Shown here piece by piece: positions 11,481 through 22,630 of a DNA stretch of 64,000 nt (its first letter is position 1; the number at the start of each line of letters is the position of its first letter). The stretch lies in contig OX453279.1 in NCBI GenBank assembly GCA_949710005.1, forward strand, positions 11,738,078 through 11,802,077, given 5' to 3'. Below the pieces are notes generated by a model. It was not told where the DNA came from, ran no database searches, and was given only the letters and a program-made list of their open reading frames with translations. Origin of the DNA: Ricordea florida (taxonomy: Eukaryota > Cnidaria > Anthozoa > Corallimorpharia > Ricordeidae). The position numbers were made by a program, and so were the translations under genes.

Positions 11481-12257
11481 CCTAATTTCATGTTGCCTTT
11501 GAAATTTAGTCCATAGCTGTCATTAGCTGTCATTAAGCATGAGAATTCAACATGTATTCCAAATGCAATGCCACTGGTTCCTATAAACCTGAAAAGCCTC
11601 TTAATTTTGGCATTAATCTTATTTCCTATGTGAAGTTGATTTACGGTGCTATCTTAAAGCTGTATACAAGACTGATTCATTAACTTGAATCACTAAAATT
11701 GTGAGCTTGCCACCCAACAGCTCTTAACCATACTATCATTATAAACTATGAAATATTCAAACTCCCATTAAATGTTACAGTTAAACATCAAAGGCACACA
11801 ATTTTAACAAGGTACAGGTCATGTGATCAAGTCATTTAAAGGGCCTAACTGGAGAAAACATTTTTTAACAAAATCTTTTTTCTCCATTCTTTCCCAAACA
11901 CCAAGTTTCACTTTTGCCTGCTGCTACCATTAAATGTCAAAGAAGACTTTGTGTGACTGTTTCTGTTAGTATAAGGATATAAAAACACAAGAGAGGAATA
12001 TATATAGAAACTACTAGCAGTTTAGTACCTGTAAAATAAGCTCAGTCACAAGCATTCAATTTCTCAGCAATATCAATGCATAAACGTCATAAATACCAGG
12101 AATACCGGTAATCTTGCATTTGTTTGGAGACCAGTAGAGAAATGCTGTTATTGTTATGACAAGGGTTCTACTTCATACATGTAACAGTGCCATGGCTATT
12201 AAATTTTCATTCAAATTACTTAAAAATGAATATAAAAAGTTACATTGTCAATTTAAG
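11481..12257. other. Non-coding, AT-rich
   Basis: No gene recognised. A short direct repeat CATAGCTGTCATTAGCTGTCATTA lies near 11513. This stretch may include the 3' end of the CACTA element, but I could not find a CACTA terminus. Confidence 0.4.
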
Positions 12258-12488
12258 CTACTGTTTCCAAACATTCCCTTGCCAGTGACCTTGTGCAAGT
12301 CCTAAAATACAGTCCCAGTGTACTGACTGCATTGAGCAGTGTCCATAGCTTTCCCTAACATACAATCCTGCTCCAGGCTTGAGGGGGTCTTCAACATAAT
12401 AATAATTATAGTTTGACTGTTTTGTCTCTCTCTTGGACACTGATAATGTGTGCAATCTAGTTTTCCCCATCTGCACAGGCAACAACCA

Positions 12489-14780
12489 CTACGTCATCAT
12501 GCTGGGGACATTCACTGAATCACTACTAACAGGCAATTGCTCCCGCATGAAGTCAATTGTAATGTAGTGATTTGGGGTCTCTAGGTTTCCTGGATCCGGA
12601 TAAAGAATAACTTTTCGAAGTATTTTCTCAGTGGGAAGAAGTTGCTGAACAGAACGAACAACAAGTTTCCCAAAATTGTAGGCGTAAATCTTTGGTGATC
12701 CATCTGCATCTTTCATTATTGGAAAGAGGCTGCAAACAAAGGCATCAACATGTACAACAATTTCTTGGTCTGCCTCATTGTCATCTGCAATGATAACAGT
12801 TTCATCTGCCCGATAAAGAATACCATCAGGTTTGGTACAAGGTTTCCATAAACGAGAAAAACAAAAACAGTCAGTTTCAATCTTCTCAGCAGTAGGGTAC
12901 TGTTCATGGAGAAGGTGCATTTCATTAACCGATAATCGATAGTGATTGTTTTCTTGTTTGCCAACAAGGATTCCACTAGCAGGTCTTGCTTCTGGAGGTA
13001 ATTCGGAGTATAGTTTCATTGCTTCAGATACACTACTTGCACAAAGTTTGCTCTGATTAGAGTTTCCTGGCCTTCTTTCCTTTTGCTTTCTCAGTTTACA
13101 CTTCAAACTTTTTAAAAGTTCTCCCCTGGCTTCAGCTTTGGCAAAGGTTAGTTCAATGTTCTTCCTTGTTTGAAGAAGTGGCAATATATTTAGAAACTGC
13201 TCGCTCATAAACCTCACACCAGTAATTATCAGGTGACGAAAAACAAAGAATGTCTTCAGCAGCATGCTCAAGACTGTGGGCAGTTACAACACATTGGCCA
13301 ATCCCCAACTTATCCTATGTCATTATAATATGGTGCTTTGCCATATTGTCGAATAATGTGACATCACCTTCCTTCCAACCATTGCTCCCATAGTAGTAGA
13401 CCATTTCAGCCATCCTGGCAGCCAAAACCCAAATTGTGAAGTCATCATCTTCAATCAGACCACCTAAAACACACTCAGATGCTGGAAATGCAAATTTTCT
13501 ATATTCCTCACTCTTCCAATGTCCAATTTTAGCACAAGACTTTGGGATTCGGCCATCCTTAAGTTCACTGGTCCAGGGCATTGCTTTAAGTCGCCTATCC
13601 ACAGCTGATTTGTCAACTGTTTCACCATCAAAGATAACGGTTTAAATCTTTCTTCACAACATTCAGTGGAATATTGTGCATCATGTCAAACACAGTGTCT
13701 AAAAGAACATTGAACCCATAAAGCCTGTTCAGTCTGTGAAGTATAGATAGTCCAGTGTAACCACTTTGCCTTGCTAGAGTGGCTCGCACAGTGGGTCGGT
13801 CTTCCTCCTCAATTTTTGTCATCATTGATACTTCATCTTCTAACACACCTGTTACCTAGTACCTGTTGTTTGCTATATAATAAGTACTTCCATTGTCAAT
13901 GTTTGTACCTCTTAACTGATGCCTTCGGCGAGGAAATATCCCACCATTTATGAACTTGCCCATCTCGCATTGTGCTGGATAATCCCCTGTCCATAACAAA
14001 AGCATGCACCGCACAATGGTCTCCCCAGCATTGCACCCATTAACTTCTCTGGCATAATAAACCTTGTTCCCCTTAATGAAGCTGTCCTCTAGATCCTTAA
14101 TAAGTGGTTCCAAAAATGGATCTAGTGCACATGGTCGTTTATTTGGGACATTATGGCAAGGGACAAAACCTACAACATATGCTTCATCTGTGCAGCAATG
14201 ATCTATCTTGGACATGTTTAGAACTGAAACCTTTATGGCACCACAACTGTGACTTGACTTGCTCTGAAATGGATACCATCCATCCCAGTGTCCAATTAGG
14301 GCAATGTTTCTAGGGTCACCCCTGGCTTTTTCACCCTTACAAGTAGTTTTTGTGCCACACTCACTGCAAATTACAGTATAGTTGTGTCCATCAAAAGGAG
14401 AGCTCTCAATTTCCTTGGCACCTATAACTGCTGCACAGAAATCACGTCTCGTTGGCAACAACCATTCAGAGGTAGGGTCCTAGAACCAAGAGACTTCACT
14501 GAACCTGTTGCCATCCCAAATCTCTGTAAGAGGGAACCAACATCCTTCATGGTGTAGCCAGTGGTCTTTCTCTTCCCATAATTTTGCCATCTTTTGACAC
14601 ATAGTTTTGTCAGAGCACCACAATTTGACTTTTTGAGGGAGTCCTAAATAGTAGTACTGTATAGCCCCAGGCTTTCCACAGAACCTACAAACAGAATTTT
14701 TATCCTCCATTATGTCATAATGGGCATGATGACCTTCGTCAAGGCATATGAAATACTGTTTAGGGTCTTCATAGCCGACT
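12489..14780 (-). pseudogene. CACTA (En/Spm) tnp2-type transposase, broken
   Basis: Read leftward, six pieces follow one another with stops or frame shifts between them. First comes a Cys-rich head near 14.7 kb (VCRFCGKPGAI). Next is a tail-to-head run through CSECGTKT and the tnp2 block MMHNIPLNVVKKDLNRYL (about 13.65 kb). Then come WTSELKDGRIP and FAFPASECVLGGL (13.4-13.6 kb), and a C-terminal domain (12.49-13.27 kb). This order is that of the Transposase_21/tnp2 family of CACTA elements. At least five disruptions make it dead. An open stretch at 12258-12485 may be the extreme C-terminus. The 5' side is cut by the Tc1-like element inserted at 14838. The matching flank resumes at 18798, where a minus-strand coding-like stretch (18800-18966) might be an upstream exon. 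Confidence 0.75.
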
Positions 14781-14839
14781 TCTTTGAGTAACTTTTCAGT
14801 TTCTCACCAGTTAGAGGGCCAAATTTAAAATAGAAATTA

Positions 14840-15078
14840 CAGTGAAACGAACTCAACCGGGGCCACCCAACGTTTTTTAGCCAATCACAAGACAAGTTCA
14901 GAACAAAAGAATTGGGCTTCCTTAATTAGCGTACCAATCATGGTAGGGATCAAATTCAACTGCTCAGATGCGAAAGATTTATTTCTTACGGCAAGAAAAT
15001 GTAATGTTGTTCATTTCATTCACGGCAAAGGCGAACAAATATTTACCGAAAAGCGGCCGGAAATTTTGAAGGCTGAAT
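14840..15078 (+). repeat. Left TIR of the Tc1/mariner-like element
   Basis: Inverted match to about 18563-18797. The outer 80 bases differ at only about one position; the inner part has small indels. Inner boundary approximate. Confidence 0.75.
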
Positions 15079-15420
15079 GGACTGAAGGTAAATCAAATTT
15101 ACCCGATGGCGGGCGACTCACTTTATAATATATTTTGCGAAACACGGACTCTAAAGTCGAAGACGAGAACTTATGTAATTTACCGAATATTGCGGCCCGG
15201 AATTTTGAACACGAAACGGGCTCAACGTAGATACATTTCTCGAACTGCGCCGGCTAAACTTATAAAATACATTTTCCAAATGACGGCCTGGAATGGAATG
15301 ACGAAAACAGACTCAATGTAAGATATATTTACCGAATTACGGCCGGGAGTTTTGAAGACGAAACCAGCTCAACACAAGTATATTTTCAAAATATCACTGA
15401 ATAACGGCCTTGTGAGTTGT
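15030..15420. repeat. Subterminal iterated repeats
   Basis: Variants of ATTTACCGAATTNCGGCC followed by GGAATTTTGAAGACGAAAC and CTCAAC recur about five times at roughly 50-90-bp steps. Inverted relatives occur at about 18400-18600 near the other end. Such iterated subterminal motifs often serve as transposase binding sites, but that role is inferred here. Confidence 0.5.
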
Positions 15421-15541
15421 GAACAATTTTACCGGGAGTTTTAGTAGCCAATCACAATGACAAATAAAATTTAAATTCACATGTACACGGGCGGTTGATT
15501 CCGTTTGCGTTGTAGTTTGAAAGTCGGGAAGTGTTTCAAAC

Positions 15542-16586
15542 ATGTCGGTACAATTACGGATTAACCAGAGCGGGGGACTCTATGACAATGGCCGTAATTT
15601 ACCCCAGTTTATTCGCGAGAGAGTCTTAGATCTCCACCATGCAGGTCTTTCGCAAAGAGGAATAGCACAAGAGCTTTGTACAAGTCGCCACTTCGTCCAG
15701 AGTGTTATGCACGACTACGATGCTACAAACTCCTCTTGTCAGCCGGTTAAAGGTCATAAAGGCCGCTTTGTTCTAACACCAAATGCCATTGAGTGTATTG
15801 AGAACGAAAAACTGTGCAAACCAAGTATTTATTGTACAGAGTTGCAGAACAGGCTAGTGTTGGATGGTGTTGTCCACCCCGCCGATCTGCCTCACTCAAG
15901 TACCATCAGTTACCTTTTGAGAAAAGAACTCTTGATGACTAAAAAGAGAATTCATGCCGTGCCATCCGAGTCCAAAACTCAGGAAATAGAGGATGACACC
16001 AATTTCTATCTGGACCGTGTCAGTGACTTAAACGTCAGTTCTGTGCACTTTTTTGACGAGGCTGGTGTATCAAAAACAACTATGAACAGGTGTTATGGAC
16101 ACGCGACTATCGGAGTACCGGCATTTGAGCTTCAACGATCGGCGTCTAATGCTAACTACACCATAAACCCTCATGCATTCTTGTCTTGGAGTAGACCACG
16201 TTAGTGTCATTGAAGGTGCGTCAAACGGCAATGAGATGTTACTATTTTTTGAGGATGCTATTCACATCACCAGGCGGGATGGATTTGTTATACTCGAGAG
16301 GGGTGACACAATCATCATGGATAACTGTCCTTTTCATCACGGCAGATTTGCCGAGGTGAATTTGAGAAATATGCTGGCCGAATATGGAGTTAACCTGTTG
16401 TTCCAGCCTCCGTACTCCCCGCACTTCAACATGTGCGAGCTTTGTTTCCACCAGATCAAATCTTTCCTTAATCACCATCAGATGTTAGCGGAAAATGAAA
16501 CAGAAATTGCTATCTATGAGGCCTGCAGCAGAATCTCACCGCAAAATTCGGTTTCTTATTTTAGACACTGTGGATATGTAATATAA
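15542..16586 (+). pseudogene. Tc1/mariner-like transposase, DD38E spacing
   Basis: Opens at ATG 15542. A paired-type helix-turn-helix lies at about residues 24-60 (RERVLDLHHAGLSQRGIAQ). The first catalytic Asp is in HFFDEAGVSK (16055). After a frame shift near 16190 the second frame has the second Asp in IMDNCPFHH (16320) and the catalytic Glu in FNMCELCF (16437). Thirty-eight residues separate them, so the triad reads DD38E rather than DD34E. The block FQPPYSPHFN before the Glu is typical of the superfamily. The enzyme would cut and paste at TA. The single frame shift is the only clear lesion seen. Confidence 0.75.
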
Positions 16587-16953
16587 GTTTGCAATTGTCT
16601 CCAAAAACCCTGAGAAATATTGTTGAAAAAAAAAATGATGTGAAAAGAGATGCGAAAAAAAAAGATGTGATAATAATAATAAAGAAATCCTGATCAAATA
16701 TCACATTTACAAATAAAAAATAAAGTGACTTTAAGTTCAAGTTGTATGTTTTATAGAGAGCCTTGTGTTGCGTGACAAACAAATGACGGTGTGTATGTCA
16801 AAGGTCAACACAAAATGAGAAAATTTGCATATTCTGAAATTTACCCACGGTGGAATTTGATTGGCAGGTAAAGACAAGGTCTTTCGAGGCAAATTCCCGC
16901 ACTTCTCTGACAGCACTTGTCAGTTCTCCGTCGATTCGGAGTCAAATTGAAAA
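16587..16953. other. Spacer between the two element genes
   Basis: A-rich stretch with several AATAAA-type signals (about 16680-16730), likely the polyadenylation region of the transposase gene, then the leader of the second gene. Confidence 0.4.
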
Positions 16954-17970
16954 ATGTCTGAACCAAAGTCTGAGGTTTATCTCTGGTTAAATTCTATTTC
17001 TAATGGACTTGGACTGGAAAGGTTAGCGGTGGAGTTCGAAAGCCGAGGTTTTCGAAAGACAAGTTCGCTAAAATATATCAAATTATCAGATCCTGATGTC
17101 TTGTTTCCTTCGCCTCACAAACTTCTGATGGCTGAGAAAAGAATAATCGAGTCTGAACTTGAACGGTTGAAGCAAGAAAATCCTGGACAAAACCTGAGTT
17201 TGCCACCCCGAGAGCTCTTCCCGTCGTCCACGTGAAAAGGTTTCAATGGAAATTCAGTGTCATCTCATTCTGCATCTAACTTGGTGTTCAATGTCATGCA
17301 ACTGAACAACAGCCCGAACGTTAACAGCACTGTCAGCGCAAATATTGAGAGCGAAACTGCTGAGGAGAATAAAGCCCCACAAGTCGGTAGTCAGACAAAT
17401 TCTTATCTTCAAAGGCGAGAAGCCAAACTTAAGCAAGATAACGTGCTTTTAGCGGCACAGATAGAAAGCGCGCGAAGTTTACTGATGGAGAAATCGCAAA
17501 TCTTCGAAAATTATGACAATGGCAGCACCGGGAGGCAAAAGCTGTGTACTCTTTGCCACACTGCAGGGCATAACAAGACCAAATGCCGCAATGCTCCATG
17601 TAAAGGGATTGCCTTCTGCAAGAATCGAGATAAACATCCTGAAGTTAGAGCAAAAATACAGGATCTGAAGAAAGTTTTGAAAGACCTGGAGAAAAGGCAA
17701 GAAAAGTCAAAGAATGAGTTTGACACATTCAAGACTGCAAGAGAAAGGGCAGCAAGTAGTTTCTTTGCAGTGATGAGACCAAGATTGAGGAAGCAAAACA
17801 ACATCAGATATGTCGATAGGAGCGCTTTGGATAAGGATCTCATGATCCTAAAAAGGGCAATGGGCAACAAAGTTCCTCTTGATGAAAGGAATGATTGGGA
17901 ACTACCGTACATTATTGAACGGTACAAAAGATCAAATGTAGACATTCTTTCATTTCAGGATCAACACTAA
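16954..17970 (+). pseudogene. Accessory protein of the Tc1-like element, CCHC zinc knuckle
   Basis: ATG 16954 starts a 338-codon frame broken by one in-frame TGA at 17233-17235. Residues 1-70 (LWLNSISNGLGLERLAVEF) look like a SAM-type helical bundle. A coiled-coil stretch with basic residues follows. Near codon 197 there is CTLCHTAGHNKTKC, an exact Cx2Cx4Hx4C zinc knuckle, then a second Cys/His cluster (CKGIAFCKNRDKH). A Lys/Glu-rich coiled coil ends the protein. It lies inside the TIRs, on the same strand as the transposase, so it belongs to the element. Zinc knuckles bind nucleic acid; a DNA-binding partner of the transposase is my guess. The family is not named to my knowledge. Confidence 0.6.
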
Positions 17971-18562
17971 ACTCAATTTATCAGTCTGTTCATGCCACGT
18001 CGAAATTCAAGGTTGACACTGCATGATTTCCTCAGCTGTGTTAGATCAACATGAACCGTTCGGTAACGTATCAGTAGTGTGTTGCGTTTTGTAACCTCTT
18101 CCGCCAACTAGCGTGAATTAGTGAACCTATTTTCATTGTTTGTTGAGTTTTATCTGGCGACGAACAGTATGGTTACAAGTGTTTGCCTTTGTAATTTGTT
18201 GGTAATTACATTGTTCTTTATTTCATTTTGTGTTGTACTACGCTGAATTTATCTCTGTTGATTCAGTTGTTTACTGGTTGAAAAACGTATCAGCTTGAAA
18301 AATCTCTGTTCTGTGGTTTTTGTTGTATTTAGTTCCTATTTAGCGTGAGTACATCCTGATTCATTTGCCAGCCATAACTTTTATAAATTCCTCTGCAAAT
18401 ATACTGCTTTTAGGTAAAACCGTTTCATCATTAAAATTCCAGGCCGTGTCGATTCAGTAAATATATTTGTATTGAGTCCGTTTCCCGGCCGCATTATTTG
18501 GTAAATAAAAAGCTTTCATCCTCGACATTCCAGACAGTGTTTTGAAAAATATATTTAGTCTC
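17971..18562. other. 3' part of the Tc1-like element
   Basis: Non-coding. The last 200 bases carry inverted copies of the subterminal repeat seen at 15030-15420. Confidence 0.45.
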
Positions 18563-18797
18563 CAAAACTCCAGGCCGCCATTCGGTAAATATTTATTCGC
18601 CTTTACCGTAAATGAAATGAACAACATATTTTTTGCCGTAAAAAATACAGCTTTCGCGTTCCTTCGCATCTGAGCAGTTAAATTTGCCCCTTAGCGTGAT
18701 TGGTCCACTGATGAAGGAAGTCGAATTCTTTTGTTCTGAACTTGTCTTGTGATTGGCTAAAAAACGTTGGGTGGCCCCAGTTGAGTTCGTTTCACTG
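18563..18797 (-). repeat. Right TIR of the Tc1/mariner-like element
   Basis: Inverted partner of 14840-15078, ending GTTGAGTTCGTTTCACTG before the TA at 18798. Confidence 0.75.
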
Positions 18798-18799
18798 TA

Positions 18800-18966
18800 A
18801 AATCTCTCCTAGAACTTACCCATAAAATACCAAAAATGTGGCGAAAGAACCACCTCCTGGCAACCTCGTAGCTTTCTTTGGCTGTCTTCGAAAAACCAGG
18901 AATGAATCGCGTAGGGCCCAAAGGACTTCTCTGAAAACTAATTGGCCAACAGATTTTGTCAACCAA
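18800..18966 (-). other. Possible upstream exon of the CACTA gene
   Basis: On the minus strand about 50 codons (FIPGFSKTAKESYEVARRW) run to a GGTAAGT donor just before the Tc1-like insertion. Position and strand fit the CACTA transposase that resumes at 14.78 kb. I do not recognise the peptide, so the link is by position only. Confidence 0.25.
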
Positions 18967-19430
18967 ACCAAACTTACGAAATTCAGAGAAAAATCAACTT
19001 CACTGTATCAATGAAATTTGTTTACCCTTTCTCTCTGAAAGCCATTTCCAACACGTGTACTGCGCGATCTGCTGCCATGGTCAAAGAGGGTCATTTGTAT
19101 TGAATGATATGGTTTTATGTCAGCGATCTGTCAACAAGATCATCCTTCTGGAATTCCAAAGCAAGATGATAGTGTTTTGGGCCCAGTATGGTGTCCTACT
19201 TTTCCCGCAAAGTCAGCCCTAGAAACAAAAATTCGCTTGCCTATATCTCGGTAGAGTTTGGTTGTATCGACCTGAAACTTTGCATGCAAATTCTTGTTGA
19301 CCTTGCCTATTAGCTGAAAAAAAAATTACGGCAATCCAAAAGAGTCACTTAAGCCTCCAGGAATACCTTAAGTTGAAAATTAATTCCATTTCCTTCGGGC
19401 ATTTAGAGTTATCAGTGAAGAATTTCTAAA
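18967..19430. other. Non-coding spacer
   Basis: No supported gene. It separates the CACTA/Tc1 compound from the viral block. I saw no terminal inverted repeat that would mark the edge of that block. Confidence 0.35.
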
Positions 19431-20619
19431 TTATCTTTTCTTTTTGAATCGTTCAATGACGAATACTTCTTGGGCAACAATCAACAACCATGCATGTTTA
19501 GCCAAAAATCCAACTGCTTCACCTGCAGTTCTAAACAGAAAACTAACAATCCCACCTATCACGCCAGGTAAAATATTTCCATGTTGTTTTCGTAGTTCTT
19601 TTAAACCATTCCCTACGCCAGTGCCAACTTCTTTCAATCCTGATCTTAGATTTGAAACTATCACACCAATAACAACACCAATGGCGCTTAGTATTGCAAA
19701 AGAAGTGAATCTGTATTTCTTAAAAATTTCTCTAACTTGATCCCGTAATGACATTCTATCTCGTATTTCTTCGTTTTGTTTTTCTAGGTCAGCTATTTGT
19801 TCTTCATTTAAATTAATTTGTTTTCTCTCCAATTTGTCCAAGTCTCCGACTCTTTTAAGTAGTTTATCTCTGGTTTCTTCTCCTTTTCTTAAATTCGAGA
19901 TACCTTTTTGCTTTTATCTAGCCTTTTTTTATATTGATCTAAGCAGTTGCTCGTTTTCTGTTTTTGCTTGTATTTTTTGATTAACTGCAGCATCTAAATA
20001 GCTTTCATTTTCTGGGATTCTTTGCTGATGTTCATCTATGATTCTTTTTCATTATCACGATAATGTTGGATCTCAGGTTCCTGGGTTTCCACTGTTGCTC
20101 GTAAGCCTTGTAGGGCGTTTTTTTAATTCTTTGTTCTTGTCATTTAATTTTCTTAATTCCTCTCGTTTTCAGCAATAATTACTTCAGCTAGTTTTCCTAG
20201 TGCTGCTGTTATTTTTTGGGTACCCCTTTTTAAAATCTCCATTATCATTTAATAATAGATGCCAACGATTTCTATATGGGTTTACCCCAATTATTTTCAC
20301 AATGTTTTTATCGAAATCATCGTATTTGAAGAAAAATGTAGGCTTAGCCTTGGGGAATTTTGCTGCTATTGAATTCCTGCATCTACAATAGCCTCTGGAG
20401 TTTGAGTGTCCGTTTGACCATTGGTTCTAGGTGCACTTGTAGATGTTTCTTCATATGGATCACAATAAGCGGGAATCGTCCTCCTCCTTCCATGGATCAA
20501 AAAAAGATCTTTATGCCTCCTCATCTTCATCGTCATACAATGTAGTAATAGTCATCATCGTCATCGTAATCGTAAGAGTCACCCACTGGCTTTAATGGTA
20601 TTTCTTCTGGTTTTCCCAT
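19431..20619 (-). pseudogene. Viral coiled-coil protein with two membrane segments
   Basis: An ATG at 20619 opens an acidic head (DSYDYDDDDDYYY). Further on, after frame shifts, a long Glu/Lys/Gln coiled coil appears (about 19.75-20.1 kb). The last 136 codons (19431-19841) are intact, with two hydrophobic helices (FAILSAIGVVIGVIV and an alternating Gly/Phe segment ending AWLLIVAQEV) and a basic tail FKKKR. Topology suggests a virion or membrane-bending structural protein. The family is not named to my knowledge; the viral assignment comes from its neighbours. Confidence 0.45.
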
Positions 20620-20783
20620 TTAAATTTTAGTCCATAAGAATCTTTAAATTATAGGAAACGGCTAGCTATAATAACCTACATCCCCACACCAACATAAATC
20701 AATTCACCTGTTTTTTTGGTTTTGACTTGGTTGATAATAATCTGAAAATAATTGTGTAAAATAAGGATGTGTTTGGCTATAAA

Positions 20784-20990
20784 TTATAATAAAGCCGCAT
20801 TATTTGTATCGGATAACTTTTTTTCTAAATATGCATTGTGATCCTTTTGGTATTGATCCATTGCTTTATTGTGCCTTTCCATTTCTGCATCTGGATTACC
20901 CCCAGTGAGTGTCTGTACTAGATAACTTCCACCGACGAACGCAGTAGCATTTAAAATTGCACCACCAACCATGATAGCAATACTAGCCAA
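20784..20990 (-). CDS. Small viral membrane protein
   Basis: About 68 codons: a Gly/Ala-rich hydrophobic N-terminus (VGGAILNATAFVGGSYL) and then a charged amphipathic helix (RHNKAMDQYQKDHNAYLEKK). The true start is uncertain because the frame opens with a TTG upstream of a possible ATG. Small Gly-rich membrane proteins are common minor virion components in this virus class, but function is unknown. It sits between two other membrane-protein genes of the block. Confidence 0.4.
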   Translation of the reverse strand: MASIAIMVGGAILNATAFVGGSYLVQTLTGGNPDAEMERHNKAMDQYQKDHNAYLEKKLSDTNNAALL

Positions 20991-21247
20991 TATATATCAA
21001 ATCATGAGATGCTTTGAGGTAAAATCTTTTGGGTTTCTAGATAGTCTTTTAAGGCCATAGTAGCTGCTAAAACTGCGACCCATTTTCCATGACGATTTTA
21101 ACTAGCTTATTTTGATTAGTTGACATTATATCCGTTTAAATCATGGAATCGTTAAATAACGTCATCCATACCAAACTTGGGTTTTGGATTGGGTTTGGGT
21201 TTTGGTTTTTCTACTGCTTTTATTTGCATCTTGTGATCTGGGTCATT

Positions 21248-21505
21248 TTAATGTTTATAAAAATAACGCATAAATAAATCTAATGCTGTTAAACCAACAG
21301 CGATTAGTGATATACCTGTTGTTAAAATTATATCTAAAATTTTGCTACGTTTTGCTTCTATTTCTGCTTCGCGTTTGGTTTCTCTATCCAAAGCTTCTCT
21401 TGCTTGTTTATTGGATTCCTGGAGTCGTTGGCCTACTTTGACTTTATTGAGATCTTTTTCCTCTTCTTTCGTGATTTCCACAGTTGTTTCAGTATTTTCT
21501 GACAT
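21248..21505 (-). CDS. Small coiled-coil membrane-anchored viral protein
   Basis: An ATG at 21505 opens 85 codons: a Glu/Lys/Arg-rich coiled coil over residues 8-55 (TKEEEKDLNKVKVGQRLQ) and one C-terminal membrane helix (IILTTGISLIAVGLTALDLF) with a short basic end. The frame is intact. It is a likely tail-anchored protein. Role unknown, placed in the viral block by strand and spacing. Confidence 0.45.
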   Translation of the reverse strand: MSENTETTVEITKEEEKDLNKVKVGQRLQESNKQAREALDRETKREAEIEAKRSKILDIILTTGISLIAVGLTALDLFMRYFYKH

Positions 21506-21560
21506 TGATAATTTAGGTTATCTGGCTAGTAGCGTCCTCTAGTTTGTTAGCAGGTTCTTC

Positions 21561-21875
21561 TTAGGCGAATTTTATATGCTTTGCAACTTTAAATAAGCCG
21601 CTAGCAAGCGCAACAAATCTACCACCCTTTAAAACCAAGAAACCAGAATCTCTTTTTACCAAATCATCCTTCTGTAGACCTACGCACAAACTTTGGTGAT
21701 CATCAATTGGTAATAGCTTACGGATCAAAATAGATACTGTATATGACGATGAATTGACTAAACCAGTGGTGACTTGCTTTCCTAGCACAACTTGATAACA
21801 ATGATATTTTTCACCTTTTTTTCTAGGTAATTTCTTAATATATCCTAAAGTTAACTCCTGACCTACTGTAAATAA
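21561..21875 (-). CDS. Unknown small protein of the viral block
   Basis: An open minus-strand frame of about 105 codons ending at 21561, with alternating hydrophobic strands (SYTVSILIRKLLPID, GFLVLKGGRFVALASG). No ATG is seen at its start, so the 5' end may be lost or shifted. No family recognised. Confidence 0.3.
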   Translation of the reverse strand, partial: LFTVGQELTLGYIKKLPRKKGEKYHCYQVVLGKQVTTGLVNSSSYTVSILIRKLLPIDDHQSLCVGLQKDDLVKRDSGFLVLKGGRFVALASGLFKVAKHIKFA

Positions 21876-22084
21876 TCTTTGGTAGCACCCAGACTAGCAA
21901 GAATGGCAAGGCTTTTGCGTTGGTTTTTGAGAACATCTGTGACTTTTTCTTTCTTTTCTTCAGGTTCTAAATATTTTTCAACTGATATTATGATTCTATA
22001 ACAGATGGTATTTCTAGATAGCAATGAAACAGATAAAAATTATCTTAAACATAAACAAAGCCTTGAAAATTTTTCGGATCTTAA

Positions 22085-22630
22085 TAATTCGATAAATTGT
22101 TGTCAAGTTTCTAAATCTAAATCCCCCGAAAAATCCTCAAACAACATTTTGGTTCCAATTTGTGATGGATTATGAAATGCAATAATGGCGGCAACATTAC
22201 CTCGGAATGGTTTGGATATGGAATTAAGTTGTTGAGTTAATACCCAAATGGATAACACCTGATGTTGTCCAGAAAAAGCCAAACTTATAAACTTATTGCT
22301 TTGCTGTTTTACTTTGTGACTAGAAGTGCAATCATCCAAAATGATTAATGTTTCCGTTCCAGAAAATAATATTTCACAATCGGTTAATATTTGGTTAAGT
22401 TCATTGCTATTGCTAGCATCTGGTGAAGTGACTAGAAATCGCTTATCATCATAAGCAAATCCACAATAAGTTTTATTGTTAATGTACGTTGGGCAGATCA
22501 ATATAATATAATCAAATGCTTTGCTTAAGTGGGTCCCGCAATTGGTCTACTAAATAACGAGTTTTGAAACAATTGCTAGGCCCAGTAATAATCACACGAC
22601 ATGGTAATCTAGACCTCAACTCTTCCACTT
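22085..22630 (-). pseudogene. A32-type (FtsK/HerA) packaging ATPase
   Basis: Two pieces of one gene in different frames, split near 22510. The upstream piece has the P-loop region VIITGPSNCFKTRYL, where the expected Gly before Lys-Thr is replaced by Phe. The downstream piece has the Walker B block LIILDDC and the sensor block SIWVLTQQL. That order and spacing are those of the DNA-packaging ATPases of Polintons, virophages and large DNA viruses, which pump genomes into capsids. The start overlaps the end of the TFIIB-like gene by about 20 bases, typical of compact viral genomes. It is dead as it stands (frame shift, altered P-loop). Confidence 0.6.

Larger units (their letters stand above)
14840..18797 (+). 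mobile_element. Tc1/mariner-like element, 3.96 kb, two genes
   Basis: Both ends begin CAGTGAAACGAACTCAAC in inverted orientation and are flanked by TA (14838-14839 and 18798-18799), the target site of the IS630-Tc1-mariner superfamily. The TIRs are long for this group, about 235-240 bp, and nearly identical for the outer 80 bp. Inside are a DDE transposase with DD38E spacing (15542-16586) and a second same-strand gene with a CCHC knuckle (16954-17970). It was inserted into the CACTA gene, so it is younger. Both genes carry disabling changes. Confidence 0.8.
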
